In this document: positions 57,243 to 64,000 of the stretch, piece after piece
How positions within the stretch are numbered: the first letter of the stretch is position 1
Layout: each line of letters begins with the position of its first letter
Origin: TMP-24 sp046348855
GTDB taxonomy: Bacteria; Pseudomonadota; Alphaproteobacteria; Rhodobacterales; Rhodobacteraceae
DNA length: 64,000 bases
Reading direction: 5' to 3'
Assembly: GCA_046348855.1 (NCBI GenBank)
Contig: JAXMDK010000012.1
Span: forward strand, 74,704-138,703
Position numbers and translations under genes: made by a program
The notes under the pieces: model-generated
Told to the model about the DNA's origin: nothing
The model's database searches: none
Seen by the model: the letters and a program-made list of their open reading frames with translations, nothing else

Positions 57243-59906
57243 ATGGCCAGCCTGAACGACATCCGCTCGACCTTCCTCGACTACTTCAAGCGCAACGGCC
57301 ATCAGGTGGTCGACAGCTCGCCCCTGGTGCCGCGCAACGACCCGACGCTGATGTTCGCCAACTCGGGCATGGTCCAGTTCAAGAACTGCTTCACCGGGGT
57401 CGAGACCCGCGACTACAAGCGCGCCACCACCGCGCAGAAATGTGTCCGCGCCGGCGGCAAGCACAACGACCTCGACAATGTCGGCTATACCGCGCGCCAC
57501 CATACGTTCTTCGAGATGCTGGGCAATTTCTCGTTCGGCGACTATTTCAAGTCTGACGCGATCCCCTTCGCCTGGGAACTCTTGACCCGCGATTTCGCCA
57601 TCGACAAGTCGCGGCTCTTGGTCACCGTCTATCACACCGACGACGAGGCTGCGGGCATCTGGAAGAAGGTCGCGGGCCTGCCGGACGACCGCATCATCCG
57701 CATTCCGACCGACGACAATTTCTGGCGCATGGGCCCGACCGGCCCCTGCGGCCCCTGCACCGAGATCTTCTATGACCACGGACCCAGCGTCTGGGGCGGC
57801 CCGCCCGGATCGGCCGAACAGGACGGCGATCGGTTCATCGAGATCTGGAACCTCGTGTTCATGCAGAACGAACAGCTGGCCGACGGGCAGCTTCTTACCC
57901 TGCCCAAGCAATCGATCGACACCGGCATGGGGCTGGAACGGATCGGCGCGCTTCTGCAGGGCAAGCACGACAATTACGACACCGACCTGATGCGGTCGCT
58001 GATCGAGGCGTCGGCTCATGCGACCTCGACCGATCCCGACGGGCCGGGCAAGGTTCACCACCGGGTGATCGCCGACCATCTGCGCTCGACATCGTTCCTG
58101 ATCGCCGACGGGGTCATGCCCTCGAACGAAGGGCGCGGCTATGTCCTGCGCCGGATCATGCGCCGGGCGATGCGCCATGCGCACATGCTGGGGGCGAACG
58201 ATCCGGTGATGTTCCGCCTGGTGCCGGCGCTGGTGCGGCAGATGGGCGGCGCCTACCCGGAACTGGCACGCGCCCAGGCGCTGATCGAAGAGACGCTGAA
58301 GCTTGAGGAAACCCGCTTCCGTCAGACGCTCGACCGGGGCCTGCGGCTTCTGGACGACGAACTGGCGCGGCTGGGCGAAGGCCAGGCCCTGCCGGGCGAT
58401 GCCGCCTTCCGGCTCTACGACACGTTCGGCTTCCCCCTGGACCTGACCCAGGACGCGCTGCGCGAAAAGGGCCGCGCCGTCGACGTCGCCGGTTTCGACA
58501 AGGCGATGGAGGAACAGAAGGCCAAGGCCCGCGCCGCCTGGGCCGGCACCGGCGAAACCAAGGACGCCGCCATCTGGTTCGAACTGGCCGACAAGCATGG
58601 CGCCAGCGAATTCCTCGGCTATGACACCGAAACCGCCGAGGGCCAGATCCTCGCGCTCGTCGCCGGCGGTGCCGAGGTCGGTTCTGCCGAGACCGGCGCC
58701 AAGGTGCAGGTCGTCGTCAACCAGACGCCCTTCTATGCCGAAAGCGGCGGCCAGGTCGGCGACGCCGGGCTGATCCGCACCGACACCGGGCTGGCGCGGA
58801 TCACCGACACCCGGAAATCGGCCGGCGTCTACATCCATGTCGCCGAAGTGACCGAGGGCCAGATCGCCCGCGGCCAGCCTGCCAAGCTCGAGGTCAGCCA
58901 CCGCCGCCGCGCCGCCATCCGCGCCAACCATTCGGCCACCCATCTGCTGAACGAGGCGCTGCGCGGGGCTTTGGGCAGCCATGTAGCGCAGAAAGGCTCG
59001 CTGAATGCCGAGGACCGGCTGCGGTTCGACTTTTCCCACGCCAAGGCGCTGACCCCGGCGGAACTTGCCGGGATCGAGGCCGAGGTGAACGGCTACATCC
59101 GCCAGAACGGCGCGGTCGAAACCCGCGTCATGTCGCCCGACGATGCCCGCGCCCTGGGCGCGCAGGCGCTGTTCGGCGAAAAGTATGGCGACGAGGTGCG
59201 GGTGGTGTCGATGGGCCGGCAGGCCGGGTCCGGCAAGGGCACCGACGGCGCCACCTATTCGATCGAACTGTGCGGCGGCACCCATGTCGCGCGCCTGGGC
59301 GAGATCGGCGCCTTCGTGATCCTCGGCGACAGCGCTTCTTCGGCGGGCGTGCGGCGGATCGAGGCGCTGACCGGGCAGGTGGCGCTGGATTATCTGCGGG
59401 CGCAGGAGGCGCGGCTGGCCGAGGTGGCGCAGGCGCTGAAGGCGCAACCGCAGGATGTGGCCGACCGGGTCCGGGCGCTGGTCGACGAACGCAAGGCGCT
59501 GGCCAACGAAGTGGCGCAGCTCCGGCGCGAACTGGCGATGGGCGGCGGCGCTGCCACCGGACCGGAAGCGCGCGAAATCAACGGCGTGCGCTTCGTTCCT
59601 CAGGTGGTCAGCGGCGTCACCGGCAAGGATCTTCCGGCGCTGGTCGACGAATTGAAGGCGCGCGTTGGCTCGGGTGCGGTGCTGGTGATCGCCGACACCG
59701 GCGGCAAGGCGGCGGTCGCCGCCGGCGTCACCGCCGACCTGACGGCGCGGCTCTCGGCGGTCGATCTGGTCAAGGCGGCGGCCGAGGCGCTGGGCGGCAA
59801 GGGCGGCGGCGGGCGGGCCGACATGGCCCAGGCTGGCGGGGCCGACGCCTCGAACGCCGAAGGCGCGATCCGCGCCGCCGAGGCGGTGATCGGAGGGGTG
59901 AAATGA
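57243..59906 (+). CDS. alaS: Alanyl-tRNA synthetase
   Basis: 887 residues, a full-length class II synthetase. Domains: catalytic (NDIRSTFLDYFKRNGHQVV, NSGMVQFKNCFTG, GFPLDLTQDALREKGR), editing domain with the zinc-binding HSATHLLNEAL and CGGTHVARLGEIG, and a C-terminal C-Ala part (VLVIADTGGKAAVAAGVTA and an Ala/Gly-rich end). Start ATG 57243 (MASLNDIRSTFLD) chosen on the family start; the frame also runs through the universal stress protein gene. Its stop overlaps the next start. Confidence 0.97.
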   Translation: MASLNDIRSTFLDYFKRNGHQVVDSSPLVPRNDPTLMFANSGMVQFKNCFTGVETRDYKRATTAQKCVRAGGKHNDLDNVGYTARHHTFFEMLGNFSFGDYFKSDAIPFAWELLTRDFAIDKSRLLVTVYHTDDEAAGIWKKVAGLPDDRIIRIPTDDNFWRMGPTGPCGPCTEIFYDHGPSVWGGPPGSAEQDGDRFIEIWNLVFMQNEQLADGQLLTLPKQSIDTGMGLERIGALLQGKHDNYDTDLMRSLIEASAHATSTDPDGPGKVHHRVIADHLRSTSFLIADGVMPSNEGRGYVLRRIMRRAMRHAHMLGANDPVMFRLVPALVRQMGGAYPELARAQALIEETLKLEETRFRQTLDRGLRLLDDELARLGEGQALPGDAAFRLYDTFGFPLDLTQDALREKGRAVDVAGFDKAMEEQKAKARAAWAGTGETKDAAIWFELADKHGASEFLGYDTETAEGQILALVAGGAEVGSAETGAKVQVVVNQTPFYAESGGQVGDAGLIRTDTGLARITDTRKSAGVYIHVAEVTEGQIARGQPAKLEVSHRRRAAIRANHSATHLLNEALRGALGSHVAQKGSLNAEDRLRFDFSHAKALTPAELAGIEAEVNGYIRQNGAVETRVMSPDDARALGAQALFGEKYGDEVRVVSMGRQAGSGKGTDGATYSIELCGGTHVARLGEIGAFVILGDSASSAGVRRIEALTGQVALDYLRAQEARLAEVAQALKAQPQDVADRVRALVDERKALANEVAQLRRELAMGGGAATGPEAREINGVRFVPQVVSGVTGKDLPALVDELKARVGSGAVLVIADTGGKAAVAAGVTADLTARLSAVDLVKAAAEALGGKGGGGRADMAQAGGADASNAEGAIRAAEAVIGGVK

Positions 59907-60178
59907 CCGAAGCGAAGGGCGCGTTCTGGATCGCCCATGTCAAGGTGCTGGACGCCGAGCGCTACGGCAAATACGCCGCCCTTGCCGGCCCGGCGATCGC
60001 CAAGCACGGCGGGGTTTTCCTGGCGCGCGGCGGCCGCTATGTGCAGCTTGAAGGCAACGACCGGGCGCGCAACGTCGTGGCGCGCTTTCCCTCGCTCGAC
60101 GCGGCGGTGGCCTGCTACCACAGCCCCGAATATCAGGAGGCGCTGAGCCACGCCAAGGGCGCCTCGAACGCGACCTGA
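59903..60178 (+). CDS. DUF1330 protein
   Basis: 91 residues, DUF1330 of the dimeric alpha-beta barrel fold. Key features: FWIAHVKVLDAERYGKYAAL, GGVFLARGGRYVQLEG, FPSLDAAVACYHSPEYQEAL. Function unknown; small dimeric ferredoxin-like folds of this sort often bind small molecules. Its ATG overlaps the alaS stop as ATGA, so it is made with alaS. A hairpin element follows and separates it from the Lrp-type regulator. Confidence 0.9.
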   Translation: MTEAKGAFWIAHVKVLDAERYGKYAALAGPAIAKHGGVFLARGGRYVQLEGNDRARNVVARFPSLDAAVACYHSPEYQEALSHAKGASNAT

Positions 60179-60235
60179 TGGTGGTCGAGGAGGGCTGACC
60201 GCTCGCCGCCCGGCCCCCTGTCCCTCATTCTCCTG

Positions 60236-60274
60236 GCCCAAATATCCCGGGGAGCGCGAGGGCTGGCCCCTCGC
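60236..60274 (-). repeat. GGGATATTT intergenic element, copy 4 (inverted)
   Basis: On the minus strand: hairpin GCGAGGG-N5-CCCTCGC (60256-60274), then CTCCCCGGGATATTTGGGCC and AGGAGAATGA. The core is AAATATCCC at 60240-60248 on the plus strand. It lies between convergent DUF1330 and Lrp/AsnC genes. Confidence 0.7.
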
Positions 60275-60286
60275 CCTGCCGCCTCC

Positions 60287-60751
60287 TCACCCCGATACCG
60301 GCAGCACCGTGGTTTCCTTGATTTCCTCCATCACGAAGCTGGCCGAGACGTCCGCCAGTTCGACCCGCCGCACCAGCGCCTGATAAAGCCGGTCGTAATC
60401 CTTCACGTCGCTGACCCGCGCGCGGATCAGATAGTCCAGATCGCCGGTCATCCGGTAGGCGCCGAGGATTTCCGGCATGTCGCGGGTGGCGCGGGCGAAC
60501 TGGTCCAGCCAGTCGGGCGCGTGGCGGTCGGTGCGGATCAGCATGAACACCGTCAACCCCAGGCCCAGCCGGTCGGGGTTCAGCAGCGCCACCCGCGCCC
60601 GGATCAGGCCCGAGGCCTCCATCAGCTTGATGCGCCGCCAGACCGCGTTGCGCGACAGGCCGACCCGTTCGCCGATCTCGTCCAGCGGCATTTCGGCATC
60701 AGTTTGCAGCAGTCTCAGTATTCTGGCGTCGAAGCGGTCAATTTTCTCCAT
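60287..60751 (-). CDS. Lrp/AsnC-family transcriptional regulator
   Basis: 154 residues. N-terminal HTH (RFDARILRLLQTDAEMPLDEIGERVGLSRNAVWRRIKLM, about 5-43) and a C-terminal RAM effector-binding domain (GLTVFMLIRTDRHAPDWLDQ, ILGAYRMTGDLDYLIRARV). A palindrome ATATTG-GGA-CAATAT lies 11 bases before its start, consistent with self-regulation and control of the divergent DUF6356 gene. Ligand likely an amino acid, unspecified. Confidence 0.92.
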   Translation of the reverse strand: MEKIDRFDARILRLLQTDAEMPLDEIGERVGLSRNAVWRRIKLMEASGLIRARVALLNPDRLGLGLTVFMLIRTDRHAPDWLDQFARATRDMPEILGAYRMTGDLDYLIRARVSDVKDYDRLYQALVRRVELADVSASFVMEEIKETTVLPVSG

Positions 60752-60761
60752 GTTCCAAGAT

Positions 60762-60776
60762 ATATTGGGACAATAT
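60762..60776. promoter_or_regulatory. Candidate Lrp/AsnC operator
   Basis: Perfect 6-base inverted repeat ATATTG-GGA-CAATAT in the 113-base region between the divergent regulator (start 60751) and DUF6356 gene (start 60865). AT-rich palindromes of about 15 bases are typical of Lrp-type sites. Confidence 0.55.
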
Positions 60777-60864
60777 CAACCATACAAGCCAATCATGACG
60801 AAAGAATGCGACCTATTCCCAAGCTTTCCGCGCTAGGCTTTCCTCATCGCAACAGGAGGGAACC

Positions 60865-61071
60865 ATGATTGCCAGGATATTCACCAACCATCCCGCCAGC
60901 GTCGGCGAAAGCTATCTGGAACATGCGGCATTCGCGTCGCGCTTTTCGCTGGCGCTGTTCGGTGCCGCCTGTGCGGCGATGATCCACGCCGTGCTGCCCT
61001 TCACCTTTGAAAAGACCGCCAGCACCACGGTGGCGCGGCTTTACGAACGCACCCGTAACCGAGGAAAGTGA
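60865..61071 (+). CDS. DUF6356 small protein
   Basis: 68 residues with a hydrophobic middle (FASRFSLALFGAACAAMIHAVLPF). The pattern FTNHPASVGESYLEHAAFA at the N terminus and FTFEKTASTTVARLYERT at the C terminus match a small alphaproteobacterial family (DUF6356); function unknown, probably a membrane-associated capsule-like protein by analogy with family annotations, which is weak. The ATG follows AGGAGG. Seven bases before the amidotransferase gene, so an operon with it, opposite the Lrp-type gene. Confidence 0.8.
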   Translation: MIARIFTNHPASVGESYLEHAAFASRFSLALFGAACAAMIHAVLPFTFEKTASTTVARLYERTRNRGK

Positions 61072-61077
61072 TCCCGT

Positions 61078-61878
61078 ATGTGCAGATGGGCGGCCTATAT
61101 CGGCGATCCGATCTTTCTTGAAGATATCGTCAGCCGCCCCCGCCATTCGCTGGTGCGCCAAAGCCACGAGGCGGTGGAATGCCGCACCGCGATCAATGCC
61201 GACGGGTTCGGGCTGGCCTGGTATGGCGATCATCCCGAACCGGGCCTTTTCCGTGACATCCTGCCGGCCTGGTCTGACCCCAACCTCGCCTCGCTGACCC
61301 GCCAGGTGAAGTCGCGGCTGTTCCTCGCCCATGTGCGGGCCTCGACCGGCACCGCGACCAGCCGCAACAACTGCCACCCGTTCGCGGTCGGGCGGTGGAG
61401 CTTCATGCACAACGGCCAGATCGGCGGCTACGACCGATTCCGGCGCGACGCGGAAATGATGATCCCCGACGCGCTCTACCCGCACCGCAAGGGCGCGACC
61501 GACAGCGAGGCGCTGTTCCTGATCGCGCTGGCCGAGGGGCTGGACCGCGAGCCGCGGGCGGCGTTGGAGCGTGCGACCGCGCGGCTTGAAGCCCTGTCGC
61601 GGCGCAAGGGCGCGACCCCGCATTTCCGCATGACGGCGGCCTTTTCCGATGGCGAGCGGCTTTACGCGGTGCGCTATGCCTCGGACGATCAGGCGCCGAC
61701 CCTCTATCACCGCTGGTCGGGCGGCCGTGGCGGCCGCGCGGTGGTGTCCGAGCCGCTGGAATCCGGCGAATGCTGGGAGGCGGTCCCGCAGGGGACCTTC
61801 TGCACCTTCGACGGCGAGCGGGTGCAGACCGAACCTTTCGCCCCCGAACCGATCCAGTTGGGCCTGGCGGCCGAGTAG
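61078..61878 (+). CDS. Class II glutamine amidotransferase (YafJ-like)
   Basis: 266 residues with an N-terminal nucleophile Cys2 (MCRWAAYIGDPIF) after Met removal. Ntn-hydrolase features: NADGFGLAWYGDHPEPG, HVRASTGTATSRNNCHPF, WSFMHNGQIGGY and TDSEALFLIAL. The length and composition match the YafJ / EgtC-like class II domain without a synthetase part. It would hydrolyse a gamma-glutamyl amide; the acceptor or partner is unknown. Coupled to the DUF6356 gene by a 6-base gap. Confidence 0.9.
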   Translation: MCRWAAYIGDPIFLEDIVSRPRHSLVRQSHEAVECRTAINADGFGLAWYGDHPEPGLFRDILPAWSDPNLASLTRQVKSRLFLAHVRASTGTATSRNNCHPFAVGRWSFMHNGQIGGYDRFRRDAEMMIPDALYPHRKGATDSEALFLIALAEGLDREPRAALERATARLEALSRRKGATPHFRMTAAFSDGERLYAVRYASDDQAPTLYHRWSGGRGGRAVVSEPLESGECWEAVPQGTFCTFDGERVQTEPFAPEPIQLGLAAE

Positions 61879-62015
61879 GGCCGGGGCTTGCCCCGCAGAC
61901 CGGTGGCGGAAAAGGTTTGTTTCGGCTTAAGGTTGTAATATCGGCCCGTTTTCGCCGGATTTTGCCTGCGCCGCACGGTAGGGTTGCGGCATTGATCCGG
62001 TTCAGGGGGTATCCG

Positions 62016-62774
62016 ATGTTTCGCAGCCGCAATCCGTGGAAGGTTCTGGCCGCAGTATTCGCGCTGGCGGGCCTCGCCCTGCCGGCCGGCGCCAGGACGA
62101 TGGATGTGACCTATATCGGCAACATCCTGACCGGCTATGATCAGTTCGGCGACATCGGCCTGCCCGGCCCGGCGCTGGACGGGCTCGGCTTCCGGCTGAC
62201 CTTCCGCTATGACAGCGCCATCGGCCAGCGCAGCACCCAGGCCGGGGTCAGCGACCAGGTGTTCGGCGGCTGGGGGCTGGGGGCCGCGTCGCCGCTTCTG
62301 TCGACGACCCTGACGATGGGCGGCCACAGCCTCTCGTTCGGCGGCTCCTACGGGTCGGGCATCGTCAATGACAGCTATGCTGGAACCTTTCTGGCGGTGG
62401 GCTTCGGCCTTGCGCAACCGCTGACGACCCGGTTCGCGGCGCAGGCGAGCGAGCGGACCACCGACGCCCTGACCGGCATCCTGACCAGCAGCGTGATCCA
62501 TGCCACCTGCAGCGGCCCGGCCACGGCCTTTCCCGCCCCGAACATCGAAACCGGCTTCACCATGACCGCCTGCGACCCCGGAGAGGCGGGCGGCATCCTG
62601 TTGTTCCGCGCCGGCCCGAGCGGCGGACTGCTCAGCAACATAGCCGCCGGCTTGTCGATCCGCGAGATGGTGGTCAGCGAGGTCGCGCCCGCCCCGGTGC
62701 CGCTGCCGGCGGCCGGAGGGATGCTGCTTCTTGCTCTCGGCGTAGTGGCCGTCCGGCGGCGTCGGGCGGCCTGA
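62016..62774 (+). CDS. Secreted VPLPA-CTERM protein
   Basis: 252 residues. N-terminal signal (NPWKVLAAVFALAGLALPAGA), a beta-rich body (LTFRYDSAIGQRSTQAGVSD and SLSFGGSYGSGIVNDSYAGTF) and a C-terminal VPLPAAGGMLLLALGVVAV followed by an Arg cluster, the VPLPA-CTERM sorting signal recognised by exosortases in Rhodobacterales. The exosortase gene is not in the window. Likely exported and attached to the cell surface or to exopolysaccharide. The frame extends upstream to 61770 through the amidotransferase gene; ATG 62016 is the start of the signal. Confidence 0.88.
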   Translation: MFRSRNPWKVLAAVFALAGLALPAGARTMDVTYIGNILTGYDQFGDIGLPGPALDGLGFRLTFRYDSAIGQRSTQAGVSDQVFGGWGLGAASPLLSTTLTMGGHSLSFGGSYGSGIVNDSYAGTFLAVGFGLAQPLTTRFAAQASERTTDALTGILTSSVIHATCSGPATAFPAPNIETGFTMTACDPGEAGGILLFRAGPSGGLLSNIAAGLSIREMVVSEVAPAPVPLPAAGGMLLLALGVVAVRRRRAA

Positions 62775-62786
62775 CGGCCGCCCCGC

Positions 62787-64000
62787 TCAGGCGGCGCGGC
62801 TCTGGCGCTTCCTCTCGTGCGGGTCGAGGAAACGTTTGCGCAGCCGAACGATCTTCGGCGTCACCTCGACCAGTTCGTCATCCTCGACATAGGCGATGGC
62901 CTCTTCCAGGCTCATCCTGACCGGCGGCGTCAGCCGCACGGCTTCGTCGGTGCCCGAGGCGCGGATGTTGGTCAACTTCTTGCCCTTTAGCGGGTTCACT
63001 TCCAGGTCGTTGTCGCGGCTGTGTTCGCCGATCACCATGCCTTCATAGACCTGTTCCTGCGCGCCGATGAACAGCTTGCCGCGCTCTTCCAGGTTCCACA
63101 GCGCATAGGCGACGGAAACGCCGTTTTCCATGCTGATGAGCACGCCGACCCGCCGGCCCTGGATCGGGCCCTTGTGCGGCACCCAGCCGTGGAAGATGCG
63201 GTTCAGGACGCCGGTGCCACGGGTGTCGGTCAGGAACTGGCCGTGATAGCCGATCAGCCCGCGCGAGGGCACATGGGCGACGATGCGGGTCTTGCCGACG
63301 CCCGCCGGGCGCATCTCGACGAGGTCGCCCTTGCGTTCGCCGGTCAGCTTGTCGATCACCGCGCCGGTGTAATCGTCATCGACGTCGATGATGACTTCCT
63401 CGACCGGCTCCATCCTCTGGCCGTCCTCGTCGCGGAAAATCACCCGCGGGCGCGAGATCGACAGTTCGAACCCTTCGCGGCGCATGTTTTCGATCAGGAC
63501 GCCCATCTGCAGTTCGCCACGCCCCGAGACGATGAAGGCCTCGCCGCCCGGCGTATCCTCGATGCGGATGGCGACGTTCGATTCGGCCTCTTTCATCAGC
63601 CGTTCGCGGATGACGCGCGACTGCACCTTGTTGCCGTCACGGCCAGCCAGCGGGCTGTCGTTGATGCCGAACGTGACCGAGATGGTCGGCGGGTCGATCG
63701 GCTGGGCGGGCAGCGCGGTATCGACCTCCAGCGCGCAGAGTGTGTCGGCCACCGTCGCCTTGGACATGCCGGCAAGGGTGACGATGTCGCCGGCCTGGGC
63801 CTCGTCCACCGCGGTCTGGCTCAGGCCGCGGAAGGCGAGGATCTTGGTCACGCGGAACTGTTCGATCCGCTCGCCGGCGCGCGACAGCGCCTTGATCGTC
63901 TCGCCGACCTTGACGGTGCCGCTTTCGATCCGCCCCGTGAGGATGCGGCCGATGAACGGATCGGCGGAAAGGGTGGTGGCCAGCATGCTGAACGGCTCGT
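62787..64000 (-). CDS. typA: Ribosome-associated GTPase TypA/BipA, C-terminal part
   Basis: The last 404 codons of a typA gene; its N-terminal GTPase domain (G1-G5) lies outside the window beyond 64000. The visible sequence starts in the domain II region (EPFSMLATTLSADPFIGRIL), continues with the EF-G-like domain III (GINDSPLAGRDGNKVQSRVI and GELQMGVLIENMRREGFEL), the domain V equivalent (FHGWVPHKGPIQGR and GVLISMENGVSVAYALW) and the BipA-specific C-terminal end PKIVRLRKRFLDPHERKRQ. TypA binds the ribosome and affects stress responses. It converges on the VPLPA-CTERM gene with 12 bases between. Confidence 0.95.
   Translation of the reverse strand, partial: EPFSMLATTLSADPFIGRILTGRIESGTVKVGETIKALSRAGERIEQFRVTKILAFRGLSQTAVDEAQAGDIVTLAGMSKATVADTLCALEVDTALPAQPIDPPTISVTFGINDSPLAGRDGNKVQSRVIRERLMKEAESNVAIRIEDTPGGEAFIVSGRGELQMGVLIENMRREGFELSISRPRVIFRDEDGQRMEPVEEVIIDVDDDYTGAVIDKLTGERKGDLVEMRPAGVGKTRIVAHVPSRGLIGYHGQFLTDTRGTGVLNRIFHGWVPHKGPIQGRRVGVLISMENGVSVAYALWNLEERGKLFIGAQEQVYEGMVIGEHSRDNDLEVNPLKGKKLTNIRASGTDEAVRLTPPVRMSLEEAIAYVEDDELVEVTPKIVRLRKRFLDPHERKRQSRAA

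Noticed and set aside
57195..59447. 750-residue open frame opposite alaS
   Set aside because: Complementary to a full alanyl-tRNA synthetase with all its motifs; the reverse frame has only low-complexity Arg/Gln/Asp sequence.

Overview
The window is a GC-rich chromosomal segment from an alphaproteobacterium, almost certainly a member of the Rhodobacteraceae (Rhodobacterales). The evidence is a complete run of the Rhodobacter-type gene transfer agent (GTA) structural genes followed by cysE, a short-form 5-aminolevulinate synthase (hemA), a pyruvate dehydrogenase operon whose E1 beta subunit carries its own lipoyl domain, a GTTC-N7-GTTC LexA box of the alphaproteobacterial kind, and a VPLPA-CTERM protein. 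The genus cannot be fixed from the sequence alone. No rRNA, CRISPR array, insertion sequence, integrase or replication origin was seen.

Layout. 1-14521 (+): GTA cluster from the 3' end of g1 through terminase, portal, protease, capsid, head-tail connectors, tail, hub, NlpC/P60 peptidase and the giant fibre protein to a DUF2793 protein, all frames open. 14653-15462: cysE. 15514-24034: central carbon metabolism on the minus strand (pgk, a degenerate SDR, class I fba, ftsB-like, pdhA-pdhB-pdhC), with two overlapping cyclophilins on plus. 24035-24390 is a gene-free stretch packed with hairpins. 24391-30864: tyrS, anmK, rarD, then a minus-strand run fur-eamA-eno-small membrane protein. 31100-31283: two identical tRNA-Asp genes. 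31406-34166: small membrane protein, GNAT, DUF1344, M20 peptidase. 34352-40127 (+): hemA with an upstream FNR-type box, a RodZ-like protein, ispG and an ABC-F ATPase. 40396-48186: corrinoid-activating ASKHA/ferredoxin protein (RACo type), LtrA, GFA, CaiB-type CoA-transferase, Rieske oxygenase, FAD amine oxidoreductase. 48258-52641: tRNA-Ile2, purM-purN, rnd, lipoprotein, sufE. 52690-53720: a low-GC orphan gene. 53756-55365: DUF1638, small membrane protein and a B12-binding corrinoid protein. 55531-62774: SOS-type radical SAM protein, universal stress protein, alaS, DUF1330, Lrp/AsnC regulator, DUF6356, class II amidotransferase and VPLPA-CTERM protein. 62787-64000: 3' part of typA.

How the parts fit. 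The GTA genes would build headful-packaging particles carrying host DNA; extended intergenic gaps and hairpins inside this otherwise overlapping operon sit beside the capsid and major tail genes, the two products needed in highest number. The pgk/fba/eno/pdh genes form a glycolysis-to-acetyl-CoA block. The RACo, corrinoid and DUF1638 proteins look like parts of a methyl-transfer system whose substrate-specific methyltransferase is not in the window.

The signals most worth following are a radical SAM protein that has both a consensus LexA box 12 bases before its start and a C-terminal beta-clamp-binding motif (QLSLF), a recurring intergenic module built around CGGGATATTT (four copies, one between GTA genes), a second dispersed palindrome shared by two intergenic regions 27 kb apart, and an SDR protein that has lost its catalytic Tyr and Lys.
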